From the NCBI GenBank assembly GCA_020747015.1, contig JAGTJM010000039.1, forward strand, positions 124,001 through 188,000: a DNA stretch of 64,000 bases. Direction: 5' to 3'. The notes beneath the pieces are model-generated. The model had not been told where the DNA came from. It saw only the letters and a program-made list of their open reading frames with translations, and did not search any database. Within the stretch, counting starts at the first letter, position 1. Each line of letters starts with the position of its first letter. The translations under genes were made by a program, and so were the position numbers. Of the stretch, positions 23,595-33,753 are shown one piece after another. Source of the stretch: Pyrenochaeta sp. MPI-SDFR-AT-0127 (Eukaryota; Ascomycota; Dothideomycetes; Pleosporales; Cucurbitariaceae).

Positions 23595-24508
23595 TCAAGC
23601 GTCTGGCTTCAGATTCACATAACATCTGGTTACTCTCTGCTTGGCAGGAGCGAATGCAATTTTCCCTTCCTCGTCCTCCCATGTTTCTGCTTCAAAGTCA
23701 CAAACTATGCTCCCCTTGAACGGCTCCTCAGCTGTGCTCCAAACATGCGTGACCGCATCAGCAAGGCACTCGATTTGAATACCCCGGTACCCCCGTTCAG
23801 CCGCCTCTCGCATCAACCACCGTGCCATTGCGCTCACAATACCTTGCCCTTCATACTCGCGGCGTGTTGACGTGGCGTTGCGAAGAAGAACTTCTCCTGA
23901 GCCGGTGGGCTGCCACGATGCTGGGTCCCGCAGATCACGGCCTCCGAGAATATGGAAGATGAGGCCGTAGTGAGGCAAGCTGGCAAGTAGTGGTTTCATT
24001 TGCTCCATATCGAGGGCATTGAAAGCGTCGTAGCTCAGCGCTACACTAACGAGGGGAAAGTCCATTTGCTCTAACAATCTTTCACCTTCAGCTTTCCATC
24101 CTTTTTCAGCCTCGATGCTCGGCTCCTTCGGATCCCAGTACAGCTTTCCACCTAATCTCTTGGCCTCCTCGGTTTTGTACTCATACTCAGTGTCGAAAAC
24201 TCCAAATGACATGCCACTGTTGATTTGGTGAAGACACAAGTAGTCCGCTGCAGCCACTATGTCGTGCGCGCGACCACCCAAATTATCTGGATAGACTGCA
24301 CGTTTAGATGTCAATGTTTGTTTCATAAATAGCTGATTCTTGAATACCTACTGTACGGCCAAATGGTTGAATGAAAACAGTTGCTGTGCGATATGAGTGC
24401 AGCGGCCCAAGACACATGCTCGGTCCCCAATCTGCGGATCTCATAACGAGGTTTCAAAGCTGAAGGATTGTTCGGGTTTGGCGTTTTAGTGTTTGTGGGT
24501 TTCGACAT
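23595..24508 (-). CDS. GNAT-like acetyltransferase-fold protein
   Basis: Two exons, 24508-24352 and 24295-23595, joined across a 56-bp intron; 285 residues. The N-terminus (MSKPTNTKTPNPNNPSALKP) is polar and disordered, followed by YEIRRLGTEHVSWAAALISH, which looks like the first strand and helix of a GNAT fold. The segment RNATSTRREYEGQGIVSAMA resembles motif A (R/Q-x-x-G-x-G/A), followed by a helix ARWLMREAAERGYRGIQIEC. The region from IYPDNLGGRAHDIVAAADYL to GVFDTEYEYKTEEAKRLGGK is conserved-looking but not a known motif. No signal peptide or membrane helix. The acceptor substrate is unknown, and family assignment rests on the single motif-A-like block, so it is tentative. The gene lies at the edge of the gene-poor region. 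Confidence 0.72.
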
Positions 24509-25151
24509 ATTGTGGTAACTTAATCGAGTAAATACTGGAGGCGATTAATTGTTAGACTTGTAGATCGTGATGGCCATGTGCTGTGTTGATACTATGCACA
24601 ATGGGATAGTTGAAAGTTGTGCAGCCAAGTTGATTCCCTACCAAAGATTTTAATCAGAAGCTTTGTGGAAATCAGATCAAAAAGGACAAAGCATCTAGTC
24701 TGATCAAATTCACACAGCTGTGAAGATTCCCTTGAAAGTTGAGAGCGCATGTATACAACATATATAATCTACAGTGTAGAGATCGTGCTGATGCCAAGAT
24801 CGGAACCATGCAGGTGAGACAACTCATCACTGCATGAAGTTGTTTACCCTGAGAGCCTTCTCGAAGAAGAATGGCTGCTTCTGCTCTAGTGAACATTTCT
24901 AAAGATATGGGCTGATTGTACTTTATTCCTGCTCAAGTTTGGTCAATCAATGTTAGTTGGATTCGAGACAAACCCTACGGTGCATAGTCTGTCATCGTCT
25001 TAGTCAGCGCTAATACGAATGGCTCAGTTATTCAACGTGCTGATATGGGCCAGCCTAAGAAGGACATTGGTACACGAGAATACGGATATTTGCAAACTCG
25101 TATGTATTCATTGGCTGGCGAGCCAAATCTAACGACAGCACAGGGGCTGCT
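24509..25151. other. Intergenic: GNAT-like gene promoter and P450 3' flank
   Basis: 643 bases, AT-rich, with no supported gene. The minus-strand start at 24508 has no obvious TATA box within 100 bases. Confidence 0.35.
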
Positions 25152-26768
25152 CTACTCTTCAAATGGAGTGAATCTCTCCAGCACCGCCTCGGTCTCCTTC
25201 ATCTCATCAATCAAAACTTGCCTGTGCGATTCACTTCGTATCCTGATCTCGCACTCAAAACTTTTTGGGCGGATATTGAAACCTTCAGTGTAGTCAAATG
25301 TGTCATACTTTATGCCCTCGATAGGAAGGATATCAAAAGCCCAAAGAATCTTTGCCAATGAAATAAATAGACTGTTGGCGGCAAGATCTGCCCCGGGACA
25401 GATACGTCTTCCCCAACCAAAAGATGAATGCCCAGCCCTCGCTGGGTGCATCTTGTGGCCTGCTGACGTTGACGCCTTCAAGCCTTCGGCCGGTGCATGA
25501 AGGAAGCGAGTTGGGTCGAAGTCATGTGGATTGGGATAGTAATCTTCGTTCAGATTTATAGCCCAAGAGTTGCCGAGGACAGTCGTGCCAGCTGGGATGT
25601 AGTAGCCTTCATACCGATCGTCTTCTGTAGACGCGTGTGGTGTGCCTCCTAGGACGGCAACAGGACGCCATCGTAGAACTTCCTTCACCAAGGCACGGAT
25701 ATATGGTAGCCTCACCTCGTCTTCGAATGTTGGTGTTTGTGCAGGGCCAATGACTGCATCTAGCTCCGCCTGAGCTGTACGGAGTGTCTCGGGATGAGTG
25801 ACCAACGCCAGGAAAGCCGTGCACAGGGTAGAGGCAGTTGTGTCGGAACCGGCCCCGAAGAGTGATGCCGGAATGTATGAGAAGTTGCGGTCTGAAAGTG
25901 GTATATGCTCCTTCTCTCGTAACTCCAGCAGAAGTTTGCAGAGCGAATCTGGAACAACATCGCCACAACTCTGCGCTCGTGCAAGGTCGGAACGGACAAG
26001 GTCAACCAGGGCCATATTTGCAGCCGCCTCTTCCCTTCCATGTGCTTTGATATCAGCCTTCCAAGGTGCCAGGAAGTCAGGGATATTTTTCAGAAAAGGG
26101 AAAGACTCGACCATATATTTGCCTGGGACATTGAGCGACGCCGAGTAGTGCATAAATTTGAAGCGCTGGTGGATAACCTCGGCATTTAGTGAGTCGATTC
26201 GGTGGCCGTATGCGACACAAAAAACAATGCTTGACGTAAATCTCTCCAGAAGCTTCTCCCAGTTTGCGGGCATCTCCAGGAGCTGGTGGCAGAGCCGCGA
26301 CGCTTCCGCTGTCTGCACAGGCTTGTATAGCCGCAGCGCCTTGGGCGTCATTGCTTGGTGTAACAGCTTCCTGCGAATGCTCCACTCCTTTCCATAGGGT
26401 TGTACCAATATGCTCGCTCCATCCCACAGTATTTCGCCCATGGCCACCATCCGCGGTCTAGACGAATATTTTGTGCTCCTCTTCTCCATCAGGTCTACCG
26501 CAATATTCGGGTCTGAGATGACAATTGTGGGCTTGCGACCGATCCATATTGTGAATATAGGACCGTATACCTTGGCCCATTCCTGAAAATGTATCCATGG
26601 TTTCGATTTGGGAAGTTGAAACTTGTTGCCTAGGAATGGAAGGGGTGTGGGGCCTGGAGGCATTCGTAGCCATATCCAAACATCGTGGAGGAGAGTTACG
26701 AGGGGTACGGCAACTAGGAGGGAGAGCCACACATAAGGTGGTAGGTACAGCAGAGATTCTATCGCCAT
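25152..26768 (-). CDS. Cytochrome P450 monooxygenase
   Basis: Microsomal heme-thiolate monooxygenase, single exon, 538 residues, start ATG at 26768. Residues 8-30 (LPPYVWLSLLVAVPLVTLLH) form the N-terminal membrane anchor, followed by the Pro-rich hinge MPPGPTPLPFLGN. Other motifs: C-helix WSIRRKLLH, I-helix AGSDTTAST with the acid-alcohol pair, K-helix KEVLRWRP (ExxR), the PERF-like FDPTRFLHAP, and the heme loop FGWGRRICPG with Cys457 as thiolate ligand. All parts are intact. The layout resembles the fungal P450 group that includes O-methylsterigmatocystin oxidoreductase-like enzymes, but I cannot assign a CYP family or substrate. There is no PKS, NRPS or terpene synthase nearby, so it is probably not part of a secondary-metabolite cluster within this window. 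It has no introns, unlike most neighbours. Confidence 0.93.
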   Translation of the reverse strand: MAIESLLYLPPYVWLSLLVAVPLVTLLHDVWIWLRMPPGPTPLPFLGNKFQLPKSKPWIHFQEWAKVYGPIFTIWIGRKPTIVISDPNIAVDLMEKRSTKYSSRPRMVAMGEILWDGASILVQPYGKEWSIRRKLLHQAMTPKALRLYKPVQTAEASRLCHQLLEMPANWEKLLERFTSSIVFCVAYGHRIDSLNAEVIHQRFKFMHYSASLNVPGKYMVESFPFLKNIPDFLAPWKADIKAHGREEAAANMALVDLVRSDLARAQSCGDVVPDSLCKLLLELREKEHIPLSDRNFSYIPASLFGAGSDTTASTLCTAFLALVTHPETLRTAQAELDAVIGPAQTPTFEDEVRLPYIRALVKEVLRWRPVAVLGGTPHASTEDDRYEGYYIPAGTTVLGNSWAINLNEDYYPNPHDFDPTRFLHAPAEGLKASTSAGHKMHPARAGHSSFGWGRRICPGADLAANSLFISLAKILWAFDILPIEGIKYDTFDYTEGFNIRPKSFECEIRIRSESHRQVLIDEMKETEAVLERFTPFEE

Positions 26769-27542
26769 ATTAGTCGGGCGAATATCAAGAGCACAGCAGT
26801 CTGGCGCGTGGGGAAACGGTTTATGTAGGAAATTCCAACGTACACCTGGGCTTGGGCGGTGACCTCGGATCCAACGTGACTTTCGGCAGTTGCATAGACT
26901 CGCTGTTGTTATTCCGCAGTGCGCGATGTGAACAGGATGCGGGGTGACTGCGTCTCCATGCGTGTGCTGGATATAGCTCGCATCACTTTCACAATGCTCT
27001 TCGTCATTGAAAGACCATGTCAGACATTAGAAAGTATATTCGCGTCGAATTTGACGTATTGTATGCAAGCCTTGGAGACGATGGCCGATGTTACGTTACT
27101 TGGGGTAATTTAGCCGAAGTGCAAACGGGTCGCGGGGTAACAATTCACGATCTGCTTGCCAGAACATAGCACTTCTGTGCCCACCAGCGGACCTTTGAAA
27201 GCTTCGAAATTTCTCTAAGATACCACTTCAAGCAATGAGGATGTCAAATACATCAGATACGACAGTGACACGTCTTGTGGCCATATTGGAAGTGGGCGAT
27301 CCATCCTTGTGCCCCCTAATCACACCAAGTACAACAGCAAAAGAGAGCACGCCTTTTTCCTTCTACATATCCTCCCATCTCTTCTGTCCCCTTCCATCTC
27401 CGATTTGACTTAGTATGGCCTCTGTTGTTGGTGTCCCGCGTGTGGTCCATGGAGCATCGATCCTCTCCTCCCACACCACCCACACCACCCACGCCTGAGA
27501 CGCACCACGAAAACGCAAAAAAGAAACGCATGTGCTCAAATC
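26769..27542. other. Intergenic: P450 promoter region
   Basis: 774 bases with no supported gene. A short ORF at 27316-27531 on the minus strand is a Gly/Val repeat artefact of the sequence ccacaccacccacaccaccc on the plus strand (27470-27489). Confidence 0.35.
26857..26868. promoter_or_regulatory. Direct CGG-N6-CGG repeat upstream of P450
   Basis: CGG triplets at 26857-26859 and 26866-26868, about 90-100 bases before the P450 start. Spaced CGG direct repeats are binding sites for some Zn2Cys6 regulators. Such pairs occur by chance, so this is only a candidate operator. Confidence 0.2.
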
Positions 27543-27624
27543 TCTCGAGCGGGGAATCGAACCCCGGCCTCCGGCGAGCTGTCTGAATGACAAGCCGAAA
27601 TACTGACCACTATACTACTCGAGA
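27543..27624 (-). tRNA. tRNA-Asp (GTC), with a short intron
   Basis: On the minus strand the acceptor arms TCTCGAG and CTCGAGA pair perfectly, the D arm is GTATAGTGGTCAGTAT as in fungal tRNA-Asp, the anticodon stem TCGGC pairs with GCCGG (one G-T wobble), and the T arm is CGGGG-TTCGATT-CCCCG with an intact box B. The anticodon GTC is at 27591-27589. At 82 bases the gene is about 10 longer than an intronless tRNA-Asp; the extra bases (roughly TTCAGACAGCT) lie just 3' of the anticodon, the canonical intron position. No CCA is encoded. Confidence in the exact intron ends is lower than in the gene itself. Confidence 0.92.
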
Positions 27625-28130
27625 TTTGATTGACTGGTTGATGTCAAGTTTTCAAAATAAAGGATAGATATCGAAGCAAATGGTAATATCAAGAGGTAAC
27701 ATAGAGTTAGCATTGATTACGGGCTATAGAGTTGCTCAAAAGCTTTTTGAACGGCGTTGGGCCGTTTGCAAATTTGCATTGTGGGTCAACGGGCGGCATG
27801 AAGGTGGACTGTGCGGTGAGTCAAGCAGATATAGACTAACGATATAAAACGCTCTGTAAGAGTACACACAGCTATGTGTAACTGCAACACCTAACACGGA
27901 AGAAATGATACCAGAGAGATTCTGAGCTACAACGTAGAATTGCATAGCGCACGAAATTGCTTCCACTATTGCTTATACATTGTTCCTTGGCGACGAAGAG
28001 ATTTTGATAGAAACGTAAGCAGAGAACATAACAATGAACTTATATCTACTTTGTATTTATACGGTCAGCTGCCCGTAAGATGTCTAATATATTGCACTTT
28101 TTGCCATTTAACCTTGTGATCCTGTGGGCG
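27625..28130. other. Intergenic between tRNA-Asp and carboxypeptidase 3' end
   Basis: 506 bases, AT-rich, no supported gene. Upstream of the tRNA (its minus-strand 5' flank) the sequence is AT-rich as expected for a Pol III gene. Confidence 0.35.
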
Positions 28131-29912
28131 CTAAGCCATGCTACCCATCTTGATCACATCACGCTTGTAGATCGTGCCAATACCAGTAAAATTTCCAGTC
28201 TGGGTAACAAAGTTCTCGGTGCTGCTAAAGTCCTTCACATGCCCCAGAAGAATTTCCAACATACGATAAGCGACGCCGGGAGTATAGCCAGGCAGCTCAT
28301 GCCCTGCCAACCTGGCGGTGTAGAAGAGCAGGCCACGCTCCTGAGACCAGACTCCCTGAACACCGGCGCCGGCCAAGGCTCCCAAATTGTACTCAGGGTG
28401 ATAGGGCGCGTAAAGTGGTAAAGATGGATACTCATGAAGACCTTGGGCGCCATTCCAAGTCATGTTCTGAATAGCGAAGAGCGTTCCGTTGGTGCTCAGG
28501 AGCATGTCAAGATCGCCACTGCCAATAATCGTGTTATTGGTAAATTCAATGACACGCTGAAGAACTCCGTTGTTTGCTGGGCCGACAGATAAATCTGAAG
28601 CACGGCTGCTGTCGTTACCGTTCCCAAAAACGTTGATATTTGTGCATTGCAGCCAGTTGGAGTTAACGTTAGCGTGAAGCGCTTGCTTGACGTCTGTGCG
28701 GTTGAAGTAGATGACAGCACCTGGTGGCTGGTAGTCTCCAGTATTGACTATACCGAGCTGTGAGAAAGGATGCGGGCATGTCTCCGTAATATGGTAGATG
28801 TTGAAGCAAGGATTCACCTCGAGTATAGCGCTGTAAAAGTTGTCGAACTGGTCACAGGTGTAATTTTCCGAATTGAATGGATCTGGAAGTACTGGAAACG
28901 GACCCTGGGGCGGTGGAAACTTAAAATAGGTATCAAGGTACTCTGAATACCCACAGTCTTTCTGATGCTGGGTAATAGTCTCCATGAAAGAGTCATTGAG
29001 GTACAGCAGATTCTGCCAGAACTCAACATAAGGAAGGATCACCACCTGTTGTTGGATGGTCTCATCCCCAATGATGGGGTCGTTAATCGAAATGCCAGCC
29101 AAGTTGAAGTACTTGGTGTCGTTGGCTTGTATGAAGCCATCTGCGATGTACGGCACATAGTAGCCTGCGTAAGACTCCCCAGTCACGTACGTTTTCCAGT
29201 TGTACAGTTCGAAGAGGTCCACAAAGCTTTTGTAGAATCCTCGAAACTCATCAGCAAGCTCTACTTCATCAGTGATGTTCGGCGTGCCCTCGGAATATCC
29301 GACGCCAACCGGCTGCTCAACCCATAGCACGTTTGTCAGGTTGTTCCAGCTGTATGGGTTTTGAACAGGGGCTAGAGTTCCGGCTTCCCAAAGAAATGGA
29401 CCATTCTCTGTAAGAAATCCACTCAGTGAGCTACATCCAGGACCACCGTTGAGCCTGTCATATCGTGAGTAAGTTGAAGTTCAGCTTTCATGGTAACTTT
29501 AGTCTTACCAGATCACGATTTCTTCTGGTTTGCTAGGTAGGGTGGAAGGAAAGAACCAAAAAAAGAGCTTTCGTGTTTCATCTGGACTATCGGAAATAGG
29601 AAGCAAGCCAGCGTACGACTCCCCAATATCGAAAGGAACCTCTGGAATGCCGGTACCGTTTACGGCAAAAGCTGGCAGAGAATAAGTAATCGAATTGCTT
29701 TCTTGATATAGATGCCGTCACATACGTTTTGTTTTATCAGTCAGGAAGCTTGATGCTCGCTTTTGGAGTTCAGGGTGTCTAAATGGCTCATTGGCGGCAC
29801 GCCTTTCTACTACCGGCTTTACTTTGTTGAAGACATTGCGCTTGTGAGGAGAATTTCCAGCAAGCGCCGTTGAAGCACATAGCAGTGAGGTCATGCATGA
29901 TAGGAGTTTCAT
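28131..29912 (-). CDS. Secreted serine carboxypeptidase (peptidase S10)
   Basis: Removes C-terminal residues from proteins in the vacuole or outside the cell; the signal peptide and lack of a retention signal favour secretion. Exons 29912-29726, 29671-29509 and 29454-28131 (introns of 54 bp each) give 557 residues. Residues 1-18 (MKLLSCMTSLLCASTALA) are a signal peptide; a basic propeptide (KPVVERRAANEPFRHPELQKR) follows and may be cut at KR. The catalytic triad is intact: Ser211 in GESYAG, Asp431 in GSGDLDML, His502 in GHELPG. The oxyanion/substrate block LNGGPGCSS spans the second splice junction, which supports that intron. Many N-glycosylation sequons (NLT, NIT, NDT, NDS, NYT, NNT, NGT) agree with secretion. 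Divergent from the small membrane-protein gene at 31181. Confidence 0.93.
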
Positions 29913-31180
29913 TTTGCAACGAAGGAGAGGGAAGCGGCAATGTGAAGACCACGAGCGGGATTGTTGACCTTGTAGCTGTATTTGAAGCAATCCTACATGA
30001 CGGCATATCTGTGTTCACGCAACCTAGCACTTGGCCGATTATAGCAGGAGAGAACTGTACACGAGACAACGCAGGGTTTAGGAGGGTACATATCGCAGCA
30101 GATAGGTTACTATCGGTGCTATCAGGCAATACTTTGGGCTCACTAGGCAAAAGAGTAAGATGACGCGTTGAAAGACAAGGCTTAAAGCTATACACCTTCC
30201 TGAAACGTAGTGATTGTCGATAACCCTGCTGCACTGGCCTCGAAGTGGGCCGAAAAGCTGTTGTCATGTCGTGGTTGTGATTCGGTCGGGTGTACTGGTT
30301 CATTGGGGTGGACTAGGATCCGGCAGATTAAGCTTCGGACCGGATGCTTGTTGTTGCTTGGTAAAGCCGCGGAGGCTGGGTCGCAGGCATTGCTAACAGT
30401 TGGGGGGACAGAATGCCAGCGGGGCATTATTTGCGCTATTATTTGAACGAGTGCTTTTCTCGTGATTGAAGCGTGTCATAGCCGGCCATTGTTGCGTCAA
30501 CGAATCAAGTTTTGTCGCAATACGACCGGTGCAACTAAAACCACTCATTGCTCAAACATTGGAACAGTCTTGGGCCTCATGCTGACATTTGTATCATGAA
30601 GATTCTCGGAGACATCTAGACCTGGAAAGGCGTTTCAACGTGAGATTGGTAGACCATTGACTATGGCATGCTCCCTCGGCGGGGAGCCTGTCACGTGTTC
30701 TCGCGCTACAGAACAACGCAGCAAGACTGCGTATTGCAACATGATAAGACAGGATCTTTAATCATCGACCATGCTTATGATGAGATGTTACCATCCATAT
30801 ATGGCATTCTTGGGGGCATCCTATGGGTGATGCTCAGTGGTTGGGATTTTTGCAACACCCCTTCGCTGGTGCTCGTGAACTCCCATTGCCTGTATGCCCT
30901 CTAGCGCAAAATCGCGATGCTAGTTAGCCGATAGCCGTGTGGCAATGTCTACTGTGCAAACCAGAAATCGGCTTCAAAAGCGACGAATGCGACGAGCGCA
31001 AACCTGTGGCTGTGGCTGACGCGTCGACACAGCCTGCGGTGCTCGTATCATGCAACCTGACAACCAATCATCCCCCAGGCTGACGGCTCACCGGAAATCG
31101 GCCTGGGGGCATATAGAGGAAATGATACCAGCTCGATCACGATGTTGCGAACTCCCAGAAAGCTACCTAACATACGAATA
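29913..31180. other. Divergent promoter region, carboxypeptidase and small membrane protein
   Basis: 1268 bases without a supported gene. On the plus strand a TATA-like gcatatagagg at about 31108-31118 lies 65-70 bases before the ATG at 31181, preceded by a CCAAT box near 31061-31065. The motif gaaatcggc occurs twice (about 30964 and 31093) in this stretch and may be a shared element. Confidence 0.45.
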
Positions 31181-31659
31181 ATGGGCAATCCGACGACTCC
31201 CCAGGAGGCAGCGCCTGCCTACGATGATATTTTTGACAATCATCCTGTGAATCGGTCCACTCCATCTGGGTCGAATTCCGGAGTAAGACCACCAGCAACT
31301 TTATACTCAGAACGTCATACTGACAAGATATGTAGTATGCTTCGGTACCCCAAGACGACGATGTCGAGCTCCATGCGCACGACCATATACATCAACCTAT
31401 GTCCCCCAATCCTGCGCTGAACCCTACAAGTGCACCAGAGACATTTGTGCAAACTATTGCTGGCGTCCTACGACCTAAACCGCAGCCGCATGTGCACTGC
31501 GAACAATGCGACGTACAGTTAGCGGCCAAGCAGCGATTGGAGAACGAGAAGCACTGTTGCAACATGGTTGCCGCAACCTTTATGACTGCATTAGTGTGCA
31601 TTTTTGTAGGCCTTATCGTTATAAATTCTGTGTGGTCCCGGAAGAACCACCATGATTGA
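31181..31659 (+). CDS. Small single-pass membrane protein with CxxC and HCC motif
   Basis: Two exons, 31181-31282 and 31336-31659, joined in phase 0 across a 53-bp intron (gtaaga...tgtag), giving 141 residues. An in-frame upstream ATG at 31142 would add 13 residues; the second ATG is preferred because MGNPTTPQEAAPAYDD is a typical disordered start with a PAYDD motif. The middle is His/Asp-rich (DDDVELHAHDHIHQP), then come CEQCD and ENEKHCCNMVAAT, and the last 35 residues hold one hydrophobic helix (FMTALVCIFVGLIVINSVW) with a short basic tail RKNHHD, so a C-tail-anchored or type I/II single-pass protein. The cysteines just before the helix could be palmitoylated or bind zinc. No named family recognised; function unknown. 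The splice is supported by frame and by a continuous acidic/His block across it. Confidence 0.68.
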
Positions 31660-32267
31660 TTATTGGGACACTTACTGCAGTCGTCAAGAGTATACGTTTG
31701 GTTTTGAGACCCGCGATATCATTCGGCTCTCTACCATCATCGAACTTTCAATACATTCAACCCAGGCCATGGAGCAACTCCATCTCGTGTGGGTACACTT
31801 GTCATGATGTAATTCTAGAGTCTATATCTCAATATTTCTTGTTATCATAACTTCATTGTTCTTTTTACCATGACTCAGCACCCATACACCCCTACTATGC
31901 CGTTCCTCAAACACAATTCTTAGGCACCTCTGAATATTCTCGGCAGATGTTGGCAAATATCCAGCCCAGATGGTGCGTTCTTCCTATGATTATAGTGTTT
32001 TGTGCTATCCGGCATCGGGATTTTGCATTGCCGAACACTTCATATCCAGAGGACAACCTCATTCGTTGCAGTCTCACCAGTCTAAATCATGCCGAAGAAC
32101 ATCCACAGGGCAAAGCACGGCATCTTCACATTAATATGAATCTCGTAGCTGATCTATGTCGCTTATAAATGAATGACATCTAGCACGTTGCCGGATATTG
32201 AAGTTGTTGGAATATATAGAGTAGGTGGTTGGCCTACTTCTTGCATCCAGCGGGTCGAACAGACGAT
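31660..32267. other. Intergenic with promoter of LPMO-like gene
   Basis: 608 bases, no supported gene. A TATA-like aatatatagag at about 32211-32220 lies some 50 bases before the ATG at 32268. The 73-codon frame at 31947-32168 has no similarity I recognise. Confidence 0.45.
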
Positions 32268-32954
32268 ATGTATCTCTTCACGGCCACCCTACTGGCCATT
32301 CTTCCCACTACTATCCTCGGTCACGGTTTAATCACTATCCCGCCCTCTCGCCCCTACGGCCCCGCGCTCATTGCCAACTGTGGTGCAAAGGTCGAACAAA
32401 ACATCCGCGCTGACAACACATCCTACGTAGAAGGCCTCCCAGCGCTCGCAGCGAAAGACAGCGACTATAATCCTGCACTGTGCAATCTTTGGCTGTGCAA
32501 AGGTCTCCAGTTTGCCGACAACCCGACTGCCAACTTGCAATCATGGACTTCTGGTCAGGTGGTTCCTATTAAAGTTTGGCTGCGCATTCCACACGAGGGG
32601 AGCGCAAATGTGAGTATCGTGGATACAAAGAGCGACAAGATCATTGGGAGTATGTTGAAAGTATGGGCAAAAGGATATGCGCCAGGGCGTAAAGAGACAG
32701 ATGCGCCGTTAGATCAGAGAGAATTTAGTATCACAGTACCAGAAGGGCTGGAAGATAAATGTGCGGTTGCTGGAGATTGTGTAGGTTACCTTTCGCTTAG
32801 CGGTGCGTTGCAAGAGGGGCTAACGGAGAGACAGGTACTTCAGTGGTGGTGGTTTGGTACTAGCGTGAAGCAGACATATGAGTCTTGTGTCGACTTCAAG
32901 ATTGTGAAAAAGGGATTGCAGGGTGATAGAGTTGAAACTGGTTTCAAGGCTTGA
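32268..32954 (+). CDS. Secreted LPMO-like protein with N-terminal histidine
   Basis: 228 residues, single exon. The ATG at 32268 is chosen because it gives a clean signal peptide MYLFTATLLAILPTTILG, cut just before His19; upstream only a TTG is available. The mature N-terminus HGLITIPPSRPYGPAL has the His1-Gly start and P-S-R-P block that open copper lytic polysaccharide monooxygenases. A second His lies in WLRIPHEGSANVS, a possible histidine-brace partner. Six cysteines (ANCGAK, ALCNLWLCKG, DKCAVAGDC, ESCVDF) would make three disulfides. The region DNPTANLQSWTSGQVVPIKV and KVWAKGYAPG agree with an immunoglobulin-like beta-sandwich. It is shorter than AA9 or AA11 and I cannot assign it to a CAZy AA family. 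Substrate unknown; chitin or plant polysaccharides are possible. No linker or carbohydrate-binding module is present. Confidence 0.75.
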   Translation: MYLFTATLLAILPTTILGHGLITIPPSRPYGPALIANCGAKVEQNIRADNTSYVEGLPALAAKDSDYNPALCNLWLCKGLQFADNPTANLQSWTSGQVVPIKVWLRIPHEGSANVSIVDTKSDKIIGSMLKVWAKGYAPGRKETDAPLDQREFSITVPEGLEDKCAVAGDCVGYLSLSGALQEGLTERQVLQWWWFGTSVKQTYESCVDFKIVKKGLQGDRVETGFKA

Positions 32955-33753
32955 GTAGTTTCCAGAAACATGGCCCTATGAGTCCAGATATACCATCAGA
33001 ATGGTGAGTTCATGGAGTTATGTAAAACTGGTGGCTCTCAAGCAAGCTATCCTGCTTCGACATTGGAATGTTTTCGGTCTGATAGAAACGACCCAGTACT
33101 CGGGTCATTGCAAATTGCAACATCTTAATAAAGTAATCAATGTTGTACCATTGTCGCAAAGTTAATACATATTGGTTGATCTATTGTCATATGAACTCAC
33201 ATTGGTAGACTTCCAAGCTCTCTCGGCCAAAGGGATGACCCGAAACCGAAATTGTGAGAAGGGCGGATGCTATAGACTAGGTGAGAGTAACTGGCCAGCT
33301 GCTTGGAATTAGGGTGACCTTTCTGGGGGCGGGCACAAAATGTATCGGGTTGTACGTTTAATGGAGAAAGAAATGCGATAACGAAATCAAACATCGGCAA
33401 GGATGAATATGAAATATTGAAGGCAGTCAATGGCTCAGGGCCAAATGGCAGTTTTTCCAACAAGTACCATATTGTACGAGCTTGCACATTGGTGTTGAAG
33501 AGACGATGTCGAAAAAATGAATGTATTTGAATGTCCCTTGCAGATGAAACAAAGGCTAAAACCATTTGTTGAAATTGACTTTTGAAATTGCCATGGTTTG
33601 GTGGCAGAAGCTCCGGTATGTCCGGATGAGTATCCAGTTCAATACAAAGTCTTTGACAAATAACTCAACTTTTCCCCTTCCCTATTGATTATTCCATTTG
33701 GTTACTCTGTTCGAATACAATGGCTATACAATATTACTCTCCAGCAGAGATAA
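32955..33753. other. Intergenic, convergent gene 3' ends
   Basis: 799 bases between the LPMO-like stop and the F-box stop (opposite strands). A 122-codon minus-strand frame (33197-33565) has no recognisable domain or signal peptide and is probably chance. AT-rich tracts near 33120-33190 and 33650-33730 are likely poly(A) regions. Confidence 0.4.

Noticed and set aside
27316..27593. Two Gly/Val-rich minus-strand frames next to tRNA-Asp
   Set aside because: Artefact of the ccacaccacc repeats; one overlaps the tRNA itself.
32229..32267. Extended TTG start for the LPMO-like protein
   Set aside because: TTG starts are not normal for fungi, and the ATG at 32268 gives a clean signal peptide ending just before His-Gly.
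33197..33565. 122-codon minus-strand frame between LPMO-like and F-box genes
   Set aside because: No recognised domain, signal peptide or promoter; lies in a convergent 3' region.
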